From positions 104,552 to 168,551 of the forward strand of contig DJBL01000023.1 of assembly GCA_002435595.1 (NCBI GenBank): a stretch of 64,000 nt of DNA, in the 5' to 3' direction. The translations under genes and the position numbers were made by a program. Below, piece by piece: positions 8,623 to 16,792 of the stretch. The notes under the pieces were generated by a model, which worked only from the letters and a program-made list of their open reading frames with translations, was not told the DNA's origin and did not search any database. The first letter of the stretch is position 1, and each line of letters starts with the position of its first letter. The DNA comes from Stenotrophomonas maltophilia. Its GTDB lineage: Bacteria; Pseudomonadota; Gammaproteobacteria; Xanthomonadales; Xanthomonadaceae.

Positions 8623-9249
8623 TCAGCCTGTGCCGTGCAGCTCCATCGCACGCATGACGATCGGCTTGGCCCAGTCCGGGGTGTGCAGCAACTGCGCCAC
8701 CGATTCCGGGTAGTGCAGGCCCTTGCGGTCCAGGTGCAGCAGGGGCAACGGATCGGCCTGCCCCTGCGCGTCCAGCGGTGCGCTGTTGTCGTAGACCTGC
8801 AGTTCGGCCAGGTAGGGCAGCAGCGCCAACAGGTTTTCACGCGATGCGTCGTAGCGGGCGTGAATCTTGTCCTGCGGAATGTCGTGGCCACCCTTGGCGA
8901 CGCGTGCGGCCACCCGTTCGACATGCAGCTGCACGCTGTCCAGACCGCAGAACCAGACGGCCACGTCGTGGGTTTCGCACGCCGCGCGCAGCAGCCGTGC
9001 GATGGTCGTGCCGCCCAGGGTGGTTTCAAAGGCGAAATCGCTACCCTCGGCCATGGCGGTGCGCAGCCGCCGCGCGCCTTCGTGCCAGGCCGCGGAGTTG
9101 GCCTCGTCGGCCGCCCACCCCGCCTGGACCAAGGCGCGGGTGAAGGAATCGGGATTGAACCAGGTCAGGCCATCGGCCTCCAGCCAGGTTCCCAGCAGCG
9201 AACTCTTGCCGGCGCCGTTGACGCCGGCAAGCACCAGAATCCGCCCCAT
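8623..9249 (-). CDS. Zeta toxin-like P-loop kinase (toxin of a TA pair)
   Basis: 208 residues. It has a P-loop LAGVNGAGKSSLLG at residues 6-19, then TWFNPDSFTRAL and GSDFAFETTLGG, the hallmarks of zeta/PezT-type kinases. Characterised zeta toxins phosphorylate UDP-N-acetylglucosamine and block cell-wall synthesis. The gene starts 3 bases after the stop of a small Phd-like antitoxin on the same strand, the usual antitoxin-first order. Classical zeta toxins pair with an epsilon antitoxin, so the Phd-type partner is unusual. Some family members are non-toxic nucleotide kinases, so toxicity is inferred. Confidence 0.8.
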   Translation of the reverse strand: MGRILVLAGVNGAGKSSLLGTWLEADGLTWFNPDSFTRALVQAGWAADEANSAAWHEGARRLRTAMAEGSDFAFETTLGGTTIARLLRAACETHDVAVWFCGLDSVQLHVERVAARVAKGGHDIPQDKIHARYDASRENLLALLPYLAELQVYDNSAPLDAQGQADPLPLLHLDRKGLHYPESVAQLLHTPDWAKPIVMRAMELHGTG

Positions 9250-9252
9250 CGA

Positions 9253-9591
9253 TCAGAGCGACTTGCCGGGGGTGATCCTGCCGCGCCGGATCGGCTGGCC
9301 CAGCACCTTGCCCAGCCCGCCGTCGCGGTTGAGGCCGGCCAACTGCACGTCGAACTGCGTGCGCAGGCGTTCCAGCTCGCCGCCGCGCTCGTCGGCATCG
9401 GCTTCGGCGGCCTTGGCCAGCAGCGCCTGGTACGCCTTGATGTCCACGATCACCGCTTCGGGGTGGTTGTGGTTGGTGATGACCAGCGCCTGTTTTTCGC
9501 GCACGGTGCGCATCAGGCTTGGCCAGCCACGGGTCTTTACCGACGACGCGGTGGCCTTCTCAAGGCCGGGCAGGTCCAGGGGCAGGGTCAT
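9253..9591 (-). CDS. Phd/YefM-type antitoxin of the zeta-like toxin
   Basis: 112 residues from the ATG at 9591, which has GGAG six bases upstream. The segment ALVITNHNHPEAVIVDIKAY is the Phd/YefM DNA-binding strand-loop-helix motif (compare VVITKHGRPVAVLV in the family). The remaining C-terminus, charged and then ending PIRRGRITPGKSL, would be the toxin-binding tail. Known antitoxins of this fold bind palindromes in their own promoter, and a perfect 11-base inverted repeat lies directly upstream (9634-9664). The adjacent downstream gene is the zeta-like kinase. Confidence 0.8.
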   Translation of the reverse strand: MTLPLDLPGLEKATASSVKTRGWPSLMRTVREKQALVITNHNHPEAVIVDIKAYQALLAKAAEADADERGGELERLRTQFDVQLAGLNRDGGLGKVLGQPIRRGRITPGKSL

Positions 9592-9633
9592 GGCAGGCTC
9601 CAGCGCGGGATATGGGGCCATCATACGCCTTTT

Positions 9634-9664
9634 GGCCAAATTGGACATAAATCCCAATTTGGCC
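9634..9664 (-). promoter_or_regulatory. Palindromic operator upstream of the Phd-zeta operon
   Basis: GGCCAAATTGG (9634-9644) and CCAATTTGGCC (9654-9664) form a perfect inverted repeat with a 9-base spacer, in an otherwise AT-poor region. A -10-like TATGAT (minus strand, 9625-9620) follows, so the repeat covers the -35 region. This is the expected place for antitoxin autoregulation. Confidence 0.7.
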
Positions 9665-9719
9665 TGAACTACCCGCCCCAGCCGGGCCCGCCATCGGCTG
9701 GGCGGGCCCCGCCTGCGGC

Positions 9720-12062
9720 TCAGCGCGACATCGAGTAAGGCGCCTGCGCGCCCTCCCCCGGCCAGGCCGTGTTGGGCTCGGCCTGCAGGGTGAAGCGCAG
9801 CTCGCCGCCGGCCAGGATCTCGGCATGGCGCAGGAAGGTGCGCTGCAGCGGCTTGCCGTTGAGCGTCACCGAGCCCACGTACGGATGACCCTTGCCCATG
9901 CCCTCGGTGACGATGCTGAAGCGCTTGCCATTGGGCAGGTTCAGCGTGGCCTTGGGCAGGAACGGGCGACCGATGATGTACTCGCCGCTGCCCGGCGCCA
10001 CCGGGTAGAAGCCCAGCGCGGTGAACAGGTACCAGGCCGACATCTGGCCCAGGTCGTCGTTGCCGGCCAGGCCGTCGGGACGGTCAGCGTACTGGGTGTC
10101 CATGATCTGCTTCAGGCGCGCCTGGGTGCGCCACGGCTGCCCGGCATGGGCGTACAGGTAGGCGACATGGTGGCTGGGCTCGTTGCCGTGCGCATACCAG
10201 CCGATCAGGCCGGTGATGTCTTCCATGTGCTCGAAGATCGACGGGTCGACCTTGGCCTCGAACACCTGGTCCAGGCGGGCCAGCAGCGTGTCGCTGCCGC
10301 CGTGTGCGGCGGCCAGCCCGGCCACGTCCTGCGGCACGTACCAGGAATACTGCCAGGCATTGCCTTCGGTGTAGTCGGTGCCGTAGCCGCTGGCCGAGGG
10401 ATCGAACGGGGTGCGGAAGCTGCCGTCGCGCTTGCGCGCACGCATGAAGCCGGTGTCGGCGTCGAAGGCGTGGCGCCAGTTGCCGGCGCGCGCGTCGAAG
10501 GCGGCCTGCACGTCCTTGCGGCCCATGGCCTCGGCCATGCGTGCGATGGTCCAGTCGTCGAAGGCGTACTCCAGGGTCTTGCTGGCGGCCTCGCCTTCTT
10601 CATCGATCGGCACCCAGCCCAGTTCGCGGTATTGCGCGATGCCGTCATACGGGCCGTAGTTGGCGGTGGCCACCATGGCATCCAGCGCCTTGTCCGCATC
10701 GAAACCACGGATGCCCTTGAGGTAGGCATCGGCGATCACCGGCACGGCGTGGTAGCCGATCATGCACCAGGTTTCCTGGCCGTGGAACGCCCACACCGGC
10801 AGCATGCCGTAGGCGCTGCTGTGCTGGTGGGCGAGCAGCGAATTGATGAAGTCGCTGTTGCGCTTCTCCGGCTGCACCAGGGTCAGCAACGGATGCAACG
10901 CACGGTAGGTGTCCCACAGCGAGAAAGTGGAATAGTGGGTGTAGCCCTCGGCGCGATGGACGGCGTTGTCCGAGCCGCGGTAGTGGCCATCGCTGTCCAT
11001 GAACACGGTCGGCCCAAGCAGGCTGTGGTACAGCGCGGTGTAGGCGCTGCGGCGGTCGTGCGCGGGGCCCTCGATATCCAGCACCGACAACGCCTGCGTC
11101 CACTGCGCCTTTGCCTCGGCGCGGACGCGGTCGAAATCGAAGCCCGGCACCTCGCTCTCCAGGTTGGCGATCGCACCGGCCTCGCTCACCGACGAAATCG
11201 CCACCGTCACCACCAGCGGCTGGTCCAGCGTGCCGAAATCGAAGGTGCCCACCAGCTGGCGCCCTTCGATCTGCGCACGCTGCGCCGGGCTCTGGTGCCC
11301 CGGCGGCGGGAAGCCCTTGTAGGCAATGTCGGTTTCGGTGTTGTGGAAGGCGTGTGCGGTCAGCGGCCGCGAAAAACGCATCGCGAAATACAGCTGCCGG
11401 CCCGGCGCCCAGCCGCGGGTCTCGCGGAAACCGGTGATGGTGCCGTCCTCACGGGCGCGCAGGCGCGACCACATGATCTTGCCGGGGTAATCGTAGAGGC
11501 TGGTGCGCAGGTCCAGCAGCACGCGCGCCGGCTGGTTGGCCGGATAGGTATAGCGGTGCACGCCGACACGGGTGCTGGTGGTCAGCTCGGCGCGCACCTT
11601 GGGATCATCCAGGGTGACCGCGTAGTAGCCCGGTTCGGCGCGCTCGCCAGCGTGGCGGAAGCGCGAGGTGTAGCCGCTGCCCGGCTTGTCCGGGTCGCCA
11701 CGCTCCAGGCTGGCATCGGTGCGCACCGGCATCAGCAGCACGTCGCCCAGGTCGGAATGGCCGCTGCCGGAGAAATGCGTGTGCGAGAAGCCGACGATGC
11801 TGCTGTCGTCATGGCGGTAGCCGGCCGCCCAGCCATAGGCCTTGTCACGCGGCTGGATGCGGGTGTCCGGGCTGAGCTGGACCATGCCGAACGGCACCGT
11901 GGCGCCGGGATAGGTGTGCCCTTCCCCGCCCGTACCGATGAACGGATCGACGGCCGCGTAGGCACGTTCTCCCGCACCCGCCGGCGCAGCGCCGGCAGCC
12001 CCGGCCGCCAACATTGCTCCAACCGCGAGCCCCCACCACCGCAGCGTCCCCGTTTTCGTCAT
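9720..12062 (-). CDS. GH92-family alpha-mannosidase, secreted
   Basis: 780 residues with an N-terminal signal peptide (Ala-rich, cleavage near residue 28). The GH92 signatures are clear: DPFIGTGGEGHTYPGATVPF at the mature N-terminus, the FSLWDTYRALHPLLTLVQP helix in the (alpha/alpha)6 domain, and GNDDLGQMSAWYLFTALGFY near the C-terminus with the acidic residues of the active site. GH92 enzymes are calcium-dependent exo-alpha-mannosidases that trim alpha-1,2 and related mannosides from N-glycans; in xanthomonads they belong to plant or host glycan use. Location is periplasm or outside. It stands alone, with a hairpin separating it from the upstream transporter gene. Confidence 0.93.
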   Translation of the reverse strand: MTKTGTLRWWGLAVGAMLAAGAAGAAPAGAGERAYAAVDPFIGTGGEGHTYPGATVPFGMVQLSPDTRIQPRDKAYGWAAGYRHDDSSIVGFSHTHFSGSGHSDLGDVLLMPVRTDASLERGDPDKPGSGYTSRFRHAGERAEPGYYAVTLDDPKVRAELTTSTRVGVHRYTYPANQPARVLLDLRTSLYDYPGKIMWSRLRAREDGTITGFRETRGWAPGRQLYFAMRFSRPLTAHAFHNTETDIAYKGFPPPGHQSPAQRAQIEGRQLVGTFDFGTLDQPLVVTVAISSVSEAGAIANLESEVPGFDFDRVRAEAKAQWTQALSVLDIEGPAHDRRSAYTALYHSLLGPTVFMDSDGHYRGSDNAVHRAEGYTHYSTFSLWDTYRALHPLLTLVQPEKRNSDFINSLLAHQHSSAYGMLPVWAFHGQETWCMIGYHAVPVIADAYLKGIRGFDADKALDAMVATANYGPYDGIAQYRELGWVPIDEEGEAASKTLEYAFDDWTIARMAEAMGRKDVQAAFDARAGNWRHAFDADTGFMRARKRDGSFRTPFDPSASGYGTDYTEGNAWQYSWYVPQDVAGLAAAHGGSDTLLARLDQVFEAKVDPSIFEHMEDITGLIGWYAHGNEPSHHVAYLYAHAGQPWRTQARLKQIMDTQYADRPDGLAGNDDLGQMSAWYLFTALGFYPVAPGSGEYIIGRPFLPKATLNLPNGKRFSIVTEGMGKGHPYVGSVTLNGKPLQRTFLRHAEILAGGELRFTLQAEPNTAWPGEGAQAPYSMSR

Positions 12063-12144
12063 GGCGTCTGGATTTAGATCGATTCAAGGTGAACCCGATC
12101 CTAGCACCGGTGCCGGGCGGTGGCATGTTGCAGTGCGCAGATGG

Positions 12145-12176
12145 CCCTGCCCGCCGCTGGACCGCGGCGGGCAGGG
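12145..12176 (-). terminator. Hairpin between the MHS transporter and the GH92 gene
   Basis: A 13-base perfect stem (CCCTGCCCGCCGC / GCGGCGGGCAGGG) with a 6-base loop lies just after the transporter stop. No U-tract follows, so it may be a Rho-assisted or processing hairpin. Confidence 0.45.
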
Positions 12177-12214
12177 AGCGAGCGTCGACCAGCGGCCGGC
12201 GCCACCGGCCTGGA

Positions 12215-13702
12215 TCAGGCCGGGCGCGCGTCGTCGGGGATCGCCGCCTCGGGCAACGTCGGCTGCGCGTTGTCCACCGTCATCGGGGCGTCGCTGCGCA
12301 GCAGCGCACGGGCCTCGGCTTCGCTGGCCACCGCCGGGGGCGAGCCACGCAGCGGCAGCCGCGCGGTTTCGTTGACGAACAGCATGGTGATGACGCCGAT
12401 CACCGCCGCGCCCATCAGGTAGTACGCCGGCACCAGCGGGTCGCCGGTACGCTCGACCAGCCACGCGGTGATCAGCGGCGTAGTGCCGCCGAACAGCGAC
12501 ACCGACACATTGAAGGCGATCGACAGCGCGCTGTAGCGCACCGGGGTGTAGAACAGGGCCGGCAGCGTGGATGGCATCGAACTGGTGAAACACACCAGCG
12601 CCAGGCCCAGCAGCATCAGTCCCAGGAAGATCAGCCAGTCGTTGCCGGTGCCGATCAGCTTCAGGCATGGGATGGCGAGCGCGAACAGGGCGATACAGGC
12701 GCCGATGATCATCGGCCGACGGCCGAGCTTGTCGCTGAACACACCGCCGAGCACGTTGAGCGGCATCATCACCAGCATCACGATGATGATCAGCAGCAGG
12801 CCTTTGCTCTCGGCATAGCCCATGGTGACGCTCAGGTAGCTGGGCATGTAGGTCAGCAGCATGTAGTCGGTGACGTTGAACACCAGCACCAGGCCCACGC
12901 ACTTGAGCAGCTGCGGCCAGTGCACGCGGAACAGCGCGCCGATGCCCGGGCGCTCGTGGTCGCGCTTGTCGGCCTCTTCGGCATAGGCGCGGAACGCCGG
13001 GGTTTCTTCCAGCTTCATGCGCATGTACAGGCCCAGCAGACCCAGCGGACCGGCCACCAGGAACGGAATGCGCCAGCCCCAGTCCAGCATCTGCGTACTG
13101 CTCAGCGCCATGTGCAGTGCGGTCACGGTGCCGGCACCGGCGATGTAGCCGCCCAGCGTGCCGAACTCCAGCCAGCTGCCCATCAGCCCGCGGTTGCGAT
13201 CGGTGGAGTACTCGGCGATGAAGGTGGCCGCCCCGCCATACTCACCGCCGGTGGAAAAGCCCTGCACCAGCCGCGCCAGCAGCAGCAACGCCGGTGCCCA
13301 CAGGCCGATGCGCTCGTAGGACGGAATCAGACCGATGCTGAAGGTGCCCAGCGCCATCAGGATCATGGTGAAGGCCAGCACCTTCTGGCGGCCGTACTTG
13401 TCGCCCAGCGGCCCGAAGACCAGGCCGCCCAGCGGGCGCACCAGGAAGGCCACGGTGAAGGTGGCAAAGGTGGCGATCAGCTGCGCGGTGGGGTTGCTGG
13501 CCGGGAAGAACACCTGGCCCAGGGTGACCGCGATGTAACCGTACACGCCGAAATCGAACCACTCCATCGCGTTGCCGAGCGCAGCCGCACCGACCGCCTT
13601 CTTGAGCATCGGCCGATCGACGACGGTGACTTCATCCACCTGGACGTGGCGGCGGCGTTTGAACCAGCCGAAATGGGCGTGTGCGGCATGCAGGTCCTGC
13701 AT
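12215..13702 (-). CDS. MHS-family MFS transporter (ProP-like)
   Basis: 495 residues from the ATG at 13702, chosen because AGGAGA (13715-13710) lies 7 bases upstream; longer in-frame starts would add a non-conserved tail. About 12 membrane helices. Metabolite:H+ symporter signatures are GNAMEWFDFGVYGYIA in helix 1, RPLGGLVFGPLGDKYGR between helices 2 and 3, and RLVQGFSTGGEYGGAATFIA in helix 4. E. coli ProP (500 residues) imports proline and glycine betaine under osmotic stress and is the closest well-known match, but ProP's long C-terminal coiled coil is not obvious here, so the substrate could be another small acid or osmolyte. Confidence 0.88.
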   Translation of the reverse strand: MQDLHAAHAHFGWFKRRRHVQVDEVTVVDRPMLKKAVGAAALGNAMEWFDFGVYGYIAVTLGQVFFPASNPTAQLIATFATFTVAFLVRPLGGLVFGPLGDKYGRQKVLAFTMILMALGTFSIGLIPSYERIGLWAPALLLLARLVQGFSTGGEYGGAATFIAEYSTDRNRGLMGSWLEFGTLGGYIAGAGTVTALHMALSSTQMLDWGWRIPFLVAGPLGLLGLYMRMKLEETPAFRAYAEEADKRDHERPGIGALFRVHWPQLLKCVGLVLVFNVTDYMLLTYMPSYLSVTMGYAESKGLLLIIIVMLVMMPLNVLGGVFSDKLGRRPMIIGACIALFALAIPCLKLIGTGNDWLIFLGLMLLGLALVCFTSSMPSTLPALFYTPVRYSALSIAFNVSVSLFGGTTPLITAWLVERTGDPLVPAYYLMGAAVIGVITMLFVNETARLPLRGSPPAVASEAEARALLRSDAPMTVDNAQPTLPEAAIPDDARPA

Positions 13703-14064
13703 TCTGCTTTCTCCTGGAAGCATGGCCATCACCACGCCTGAGGTTCCGCGCACGGCACGAAAAACAACCGCCTCCGGAAGAACGCGGCACGATGCGCGAA
13801 GAAGGGGTGGCAACAGGCGATCCCGGACGGCCGCGTGGAACTCCACGGCGCTGCAGGATGGATGACCGAGAGACGGGCAACGGCCCGAGACAATGATCAA
13901 GCGCGTCATGTTACTACAGATGGAAAAACACAGCGCTTACACAATCTTCACATCTGTATGCAAAACGTCGTGGTGATCGTGCAGAATCCGCACGCCGGTG
14001 CGACGTGCTCACACGGAACGTGCGCCCGGCAACGCCCCTTCAGCACGACTCCCAACGAGGCTCC
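13703..14064. other. Divergent intergenic region, no gene seen
   Basis: This 362-base stretch separates the leftward MHS transporter from a rightward secreted protein. The part from 13900 to 13985 is distinctly AT-richer than its surroundings and probably holds the promoters for both genes, but I see no site good enough to name and no conserved small ORF. Confidence 0.5.
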
Positions 14065-14595
14065 ATGTCCATCAAGACCACCACCCTGTGCGCCCTGCTC
14101 GGCCTGCTCGCGCCGGCGGCCGCCAGCGCCCAGGACAGCACCGCCGCCACGCTCTCGCGCCTGATCGAGTGCAAGCTCAGCGCCGACGACGTCGCCGCGT
14201 TCACCGACCGGATCAACGCCGAGGAGATCACCGACTTCGCCCATGCCGGCTCGGACGTGTCCGGCGATGCCGCGCTGAGCCTGTGGAAGAGCGACGCGCC
14301 GATCACCGCGTGGGGCGAACGCTCCGATCTGGTGCACCTGTCCAGCACCACCGAGATGCTGCTGGCCTTCAGGGTCACGCCTGGCCAGGAAATGACCCGC
14401 GGCAAGGCCATCGTGGACCGCATCGGCGGCATGACCCCGCGTCCGGACCAGGCCGCCATGGAAGAGACCTACGGCTGGAAAGGCATGGACTACCGCAAGG
14501 CGCTCAGCGGCAACCGCAACGCGCGCGTGCTGGTGGACCTGAGCTATTCGCCGGGCTGGGTCACCGTGGGCTGCGCGTACGGCGACATCCTGTAA
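14065..14595 (+). CDS. Secreted protein of unknown function
   Basis: 176 residues from the ATG at 14065. A clear signal peptide (MSIKTTTLCALLGLLAPAAA, cleavage after ASA near residue 22) sends it to the periplasm. The mature part is compact, has two Cys (one near CKLSADD, one near the C-terminus at VGCAYGD) that could form a disulfide, and has no motif I recognise. It lies upstream of the PAS-flavoprotein operon with a 179-base gap containing regulatory motifs, so it is probably a separate unit. Composition matches the chromosome. Confidence 0.75.
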   Translation: MSIKTTTLCALLGLLAPAAASAQDSTAATLSRLIECKLSADDVAAFTDRINAEEITDFAHAGSDVSGDAALSLWKSDAPITAWGERSDLVHLSSTTEMLLAFRVTPGQEMTRGKAIVDRIGGMTPRPDQAAMEETYGWKGMDYRKALSGNRNARVLVDLSYSPGWVTVGCAYGDIL

Positions 14596-14659
14596 CGCAC
14601 CACCACGCGGTTGCAACCGGCCGCGCGGGAAGCGATTCCCGCGCCGCCTGCGTTTGCGC

Positions 14660-14676
14660 TGCGACGACATGTCGCA
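14660..14676. promoter_or_regulatory. Palindrome TGCGAC-N5-GTCGCA, possible operator
   Basis: TGCGACGACATGTCGCA is a 6-5-6 inverted repeat 99 bases before the PAS gene. The same 6-5-6 palindrome recurs at 25320-25336 in another intergenic region, suggesting a shared regulator that I cannot name. Confidence 0.4.
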
Positions 14677-14694
14677 GCCCCCGCGCCGACCCGC

Positions 14695-14708
14695 TTGATC
14701 TTTGTCAT
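14695..14708 (+). promoter_or_regulatory. FNR/ANR-like site upstream of the PAS-flavoprotein operon
   Basis: TTGAT CTTT GTCAT against the FNR consensus TTGAT-N4-ATCAA: the left half is perfect and the right half matches 3 of 5. It lies 67 bases before the PAS start, and an FNR-type regulator gene is 2 kb away. Confidence 0.4.
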
Positions 14709-14774
14709 GGTCGCCCCGGCGCGGCGCGCCGATCCTGTACGGGACACGCAACCTCCCACCACAAGGATCCGGCC

Positions 14775-15203
14775 ATGAGCTACGCCCCCGACAACGCCCA
14801 GCTGTTGAACGCCCTGCAGAACGTCATGGTGATCTCCACCACCGACCTGCAGGGCAACATCACCTATGCCAATGACCTGTTCTGCACGCTCACCGGCTTC
14901 CAGCGCGAAGAGCTGATCGGCCAGCCGCACAGCATCGTGCGCCACCCCGACGTGCCCAAGGCGGTCTACAAGGACATGTGGGACACCATCAAGGCCGGCA
15001 GGAGCTGGACCGGGATCGTGCCCAACCTGGGCAAGGGCGGCGCCCTTTACGTAGTGGACACCACCGTGCAGCCGCTATTCGACGCCGCGGGCAACATCAC
15101 CGCCTACATCAGCATCCGCCGCGTGGTGAACGACCTGATGAGCAACTTCGACGCGGTGGAGTTCAGCAAGGAGAAGTTTGACGACTTCTACGCGGCCGCC
15201 TGA
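14775..15203 (+). CDS. Single-domain PAS sensor, Aer-like
   Basis: 142 residues, ATG preceded by AAGGATC. The whole protein is one PAS fold with the aerotaxis-receptor signature: NITYANDLFCTLTGFQREEL, then HPDVPKAVYKDMWDTIKAGR and the WTG and TAYISIRR strands. Aer PAS domains bind FAD and read redox state or oxygen; here there is no HAMP or signalling domain, so the domain must act on a partner protein. The stop TGA shares its A with the ATG of the next gene (TGATG, 15201-15205), so PAS and the diflavin reductase are translationally coupled and probably work as a pair. An FNR-like site lies upstream. Confidence 0.87.
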   Translation: MSYAPDNAQLLNALQNVMVISTTDLQGNITYANDLFCTLTGFQREELIGQPHSIVRHPDVPKAVYKDMWDTIKAGRSWTGIVPNLGKGGALYVVDTTVQPLFDAAGNITAYISIRRVVNDLMSNFDAVEFSKEKFDDFYAAA

Positions 15204-16744
15204 TGAGCGCCGCCGCGCCGATCCAACGCGTGCTGGTCGGGTACGGCTCCGAATCCGGCAACGCGCGCGCCCTGGCCCACCGCCTGGGCGCGTTCCCGGC
15301 CCTGCAGCGCCACGCCCCGCAGGTGCTGGCCTTCAACGACATCGACGTGGCCTCGCTGGGCCACGGCGACGTACTGCTGGCGCTGTCCAGCTCGTTCGGC
15401 GACGGCGAGCCACCGGCCAACGCCGAGCGTTTCGCCGAGGCGCTGCGACAGAGCCCTGCCCTGCCCGGGCTGCGCTATGCGGTGTTCGGCCTGGGTGACA
15501 CCGGCTATCCGCGCTTCTGTGGCTTTACCAAGGCGCTGCACGCGTTGCTGGCAGAGCGCCAGGCGCAGCCGATCCTGCACCGGGTGGATGCCGATGGCGG
15601 CTATGCGCAGTTCTTCGACCGCTGGGCGCCGGTGGTCGGCCAGGTCCTGAACGGCCACCCCGAGGCCGGGCGCGACCTGCGCCTGCAGGTCACCGCGTAT
15701 GCCGAGGACAACGCCTTCCACGCGCCCATCTGCGAGCGCCGCCGTCTCAACGCCCGCGACCCGGGCGCCTGGCACCTGGGCCTGGACCTGCGCGGCAGCG
15801 GCATCGCCTACCGCGCCGGCGACACCCTGCACGTGGTGGCGCCCAACGATCCGGCGTTGCTGCAGGCGCTGGCGCACTGGTATGGCCAGGACGACGCCAT
15901 CGAACAGCTGCGCCACAAGGAACTGCGCCTGCTCGGCAAGGGCGTGTTGCGTGAGCTGGCCCGACTGGGCGGCAGCGACGCGTTGAAGGGCCTGCTCAAG
16001 ACCAGCCAGCGCGCCGCGCTGGAGGCCTACCTGCATGGGGCGGACCTGCTGGACGTGCTGGCCGACCATGCCACGCCCGACAGCGTGCCACTGGCGCGGC
16101 TGCCGTCACTGTTGTCGCCCTGCCTGCCCCGCGCCTATTCGATCGCCTCGGCGGCTGGCAACGAGCAGGCCGCCTTGTGCGTGCGCGAAGTGCGCTACAT
16201 GCGCGGCGGCCGCGAGCGTCGCGGCACCGCCACCGGCTGGCTGTTGGGCGGCGACGACAGTGCGCAGGTGTATTGCCGCTCCAACCCCGGCTTCCACCTG
16301 CCCACCGACCCGCAGGCGCCGCTGCTGCTGGTGGGCACCGGCACGGGTATCGCACCGTTGATGGGCCTGCTGCGCGAGCTGGACGCTGCCGGGCAGCAGC
16401 GCGAGGTGCACCTGGTGTTTGGCGAGAAGCAGCGCGCGCACGATTATCTGTATCGCACGCAGCTGGAGGACTGGCACGCCCAGGGCCGGCTGCAGGCGTT
16501 GCATACCGCGTTTTCGCGCGATGGCGCGGACAAGTACTACGTGCAGCACGCACTGCTGGACCAGGCCGAGGCGGTGGGCGGGTTGCTGCACCGTGGCGCG
16601 CACCTGTACCTGTGCGGCAACAAGCAGCACCTGGGCGGTGCGGTACAGCAGGCGATCAACCAGATCCTGCCATCCAGCGATGGCCAGGACAGCGGCTGGG
16701 ACGGGCTGCGCAATGCCGGCCGGCTGCACGCGGAGCTGTACTGA
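15203..16744 (+). CDS. Diflavin reductase (CysJ/CPR-like NADPH flavoprotein)
   Basis: 513 residues with three domains in order. First is a flavodoxin-like FMN domain (1-150, with GYGSESGNARALAHRLG, SSSFGDGEPPANA and GLGDTGYPRFCGF). Second is an FAD domain (about 165-345, with LPRAYSIASA, the RxYS motif). Third is an NAD(P)H domain (GTGTGIAPLMGLLRE, then LYLCGNKQHLGGAV). Proteins of this build pass electrons from NADPH to hemoproteins, for example sulfite reductase CysI. No cysI, P450 or other acceptor is adjacent, so the acceptor is unknown; the coupled PAS protein may be a redox partner or sensor. It is shorter than CysJ (about 600 residues), mainly through a reduced connecting domain. Confidence 0.9.
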   Translation: MSAAAPIQRVLVGYGSESGNARALAHRLGAFPALQRHAPQVLAFNDIDVASLGHGDVLLALSSSFGDGEPPANAERFAEALRQSPALPGLRYAVFGLGDTGYPRFCGFTKALHALLAERQAQPILHRVDADGGYAQFFDRWAPVVGQVLNGHPEAGRDLRLQVTAYAEDNAFHAPICERRRLNARDPGAWHLGLDLRGSGIAYRAGDTLHVVAPNDPALLQALAHWYGQDDAIEQLRHKELRLLGKGVLRELARLGGSDALKGLLKTSQRAALEAYLHGADLLDVLADHATPDSVPLARLPSLLSPCLPRAYSIASAAGNEQAALCVREVRYMRGGRERRGTATGWLLGGDDSAQVYCRSNPGFHLPTDPQAPLLLVGTGTGIAPLMGLLRELDAAGQQREVHLVFGEKQRAHDYLYRTQLEDWHAQGRLQALHTAFSRDGADKYYVQHALLDQAEAVGGLLHRGAHLYLCGNKQHLGGAVQQAINQILPSSDGQDSGWDGLRNAGRLHAELY

Positions 16745-16792
16745 GCGTTGCAGAAGGCAGCGGGCCCCGTCCAGCGGCCGCCCGCGACGCAC

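Noticed and set aside
9825..12077. Long open frame on the plus strand opposite the GH92 gene
   Set aside because: It is a composition artefact: at this GC content the antisense frame of a codon-biased gene lacks stops. The translation is His/Gly/Arg-rich low complexity, while the minus strand encodes a complete GH92 enzyme.
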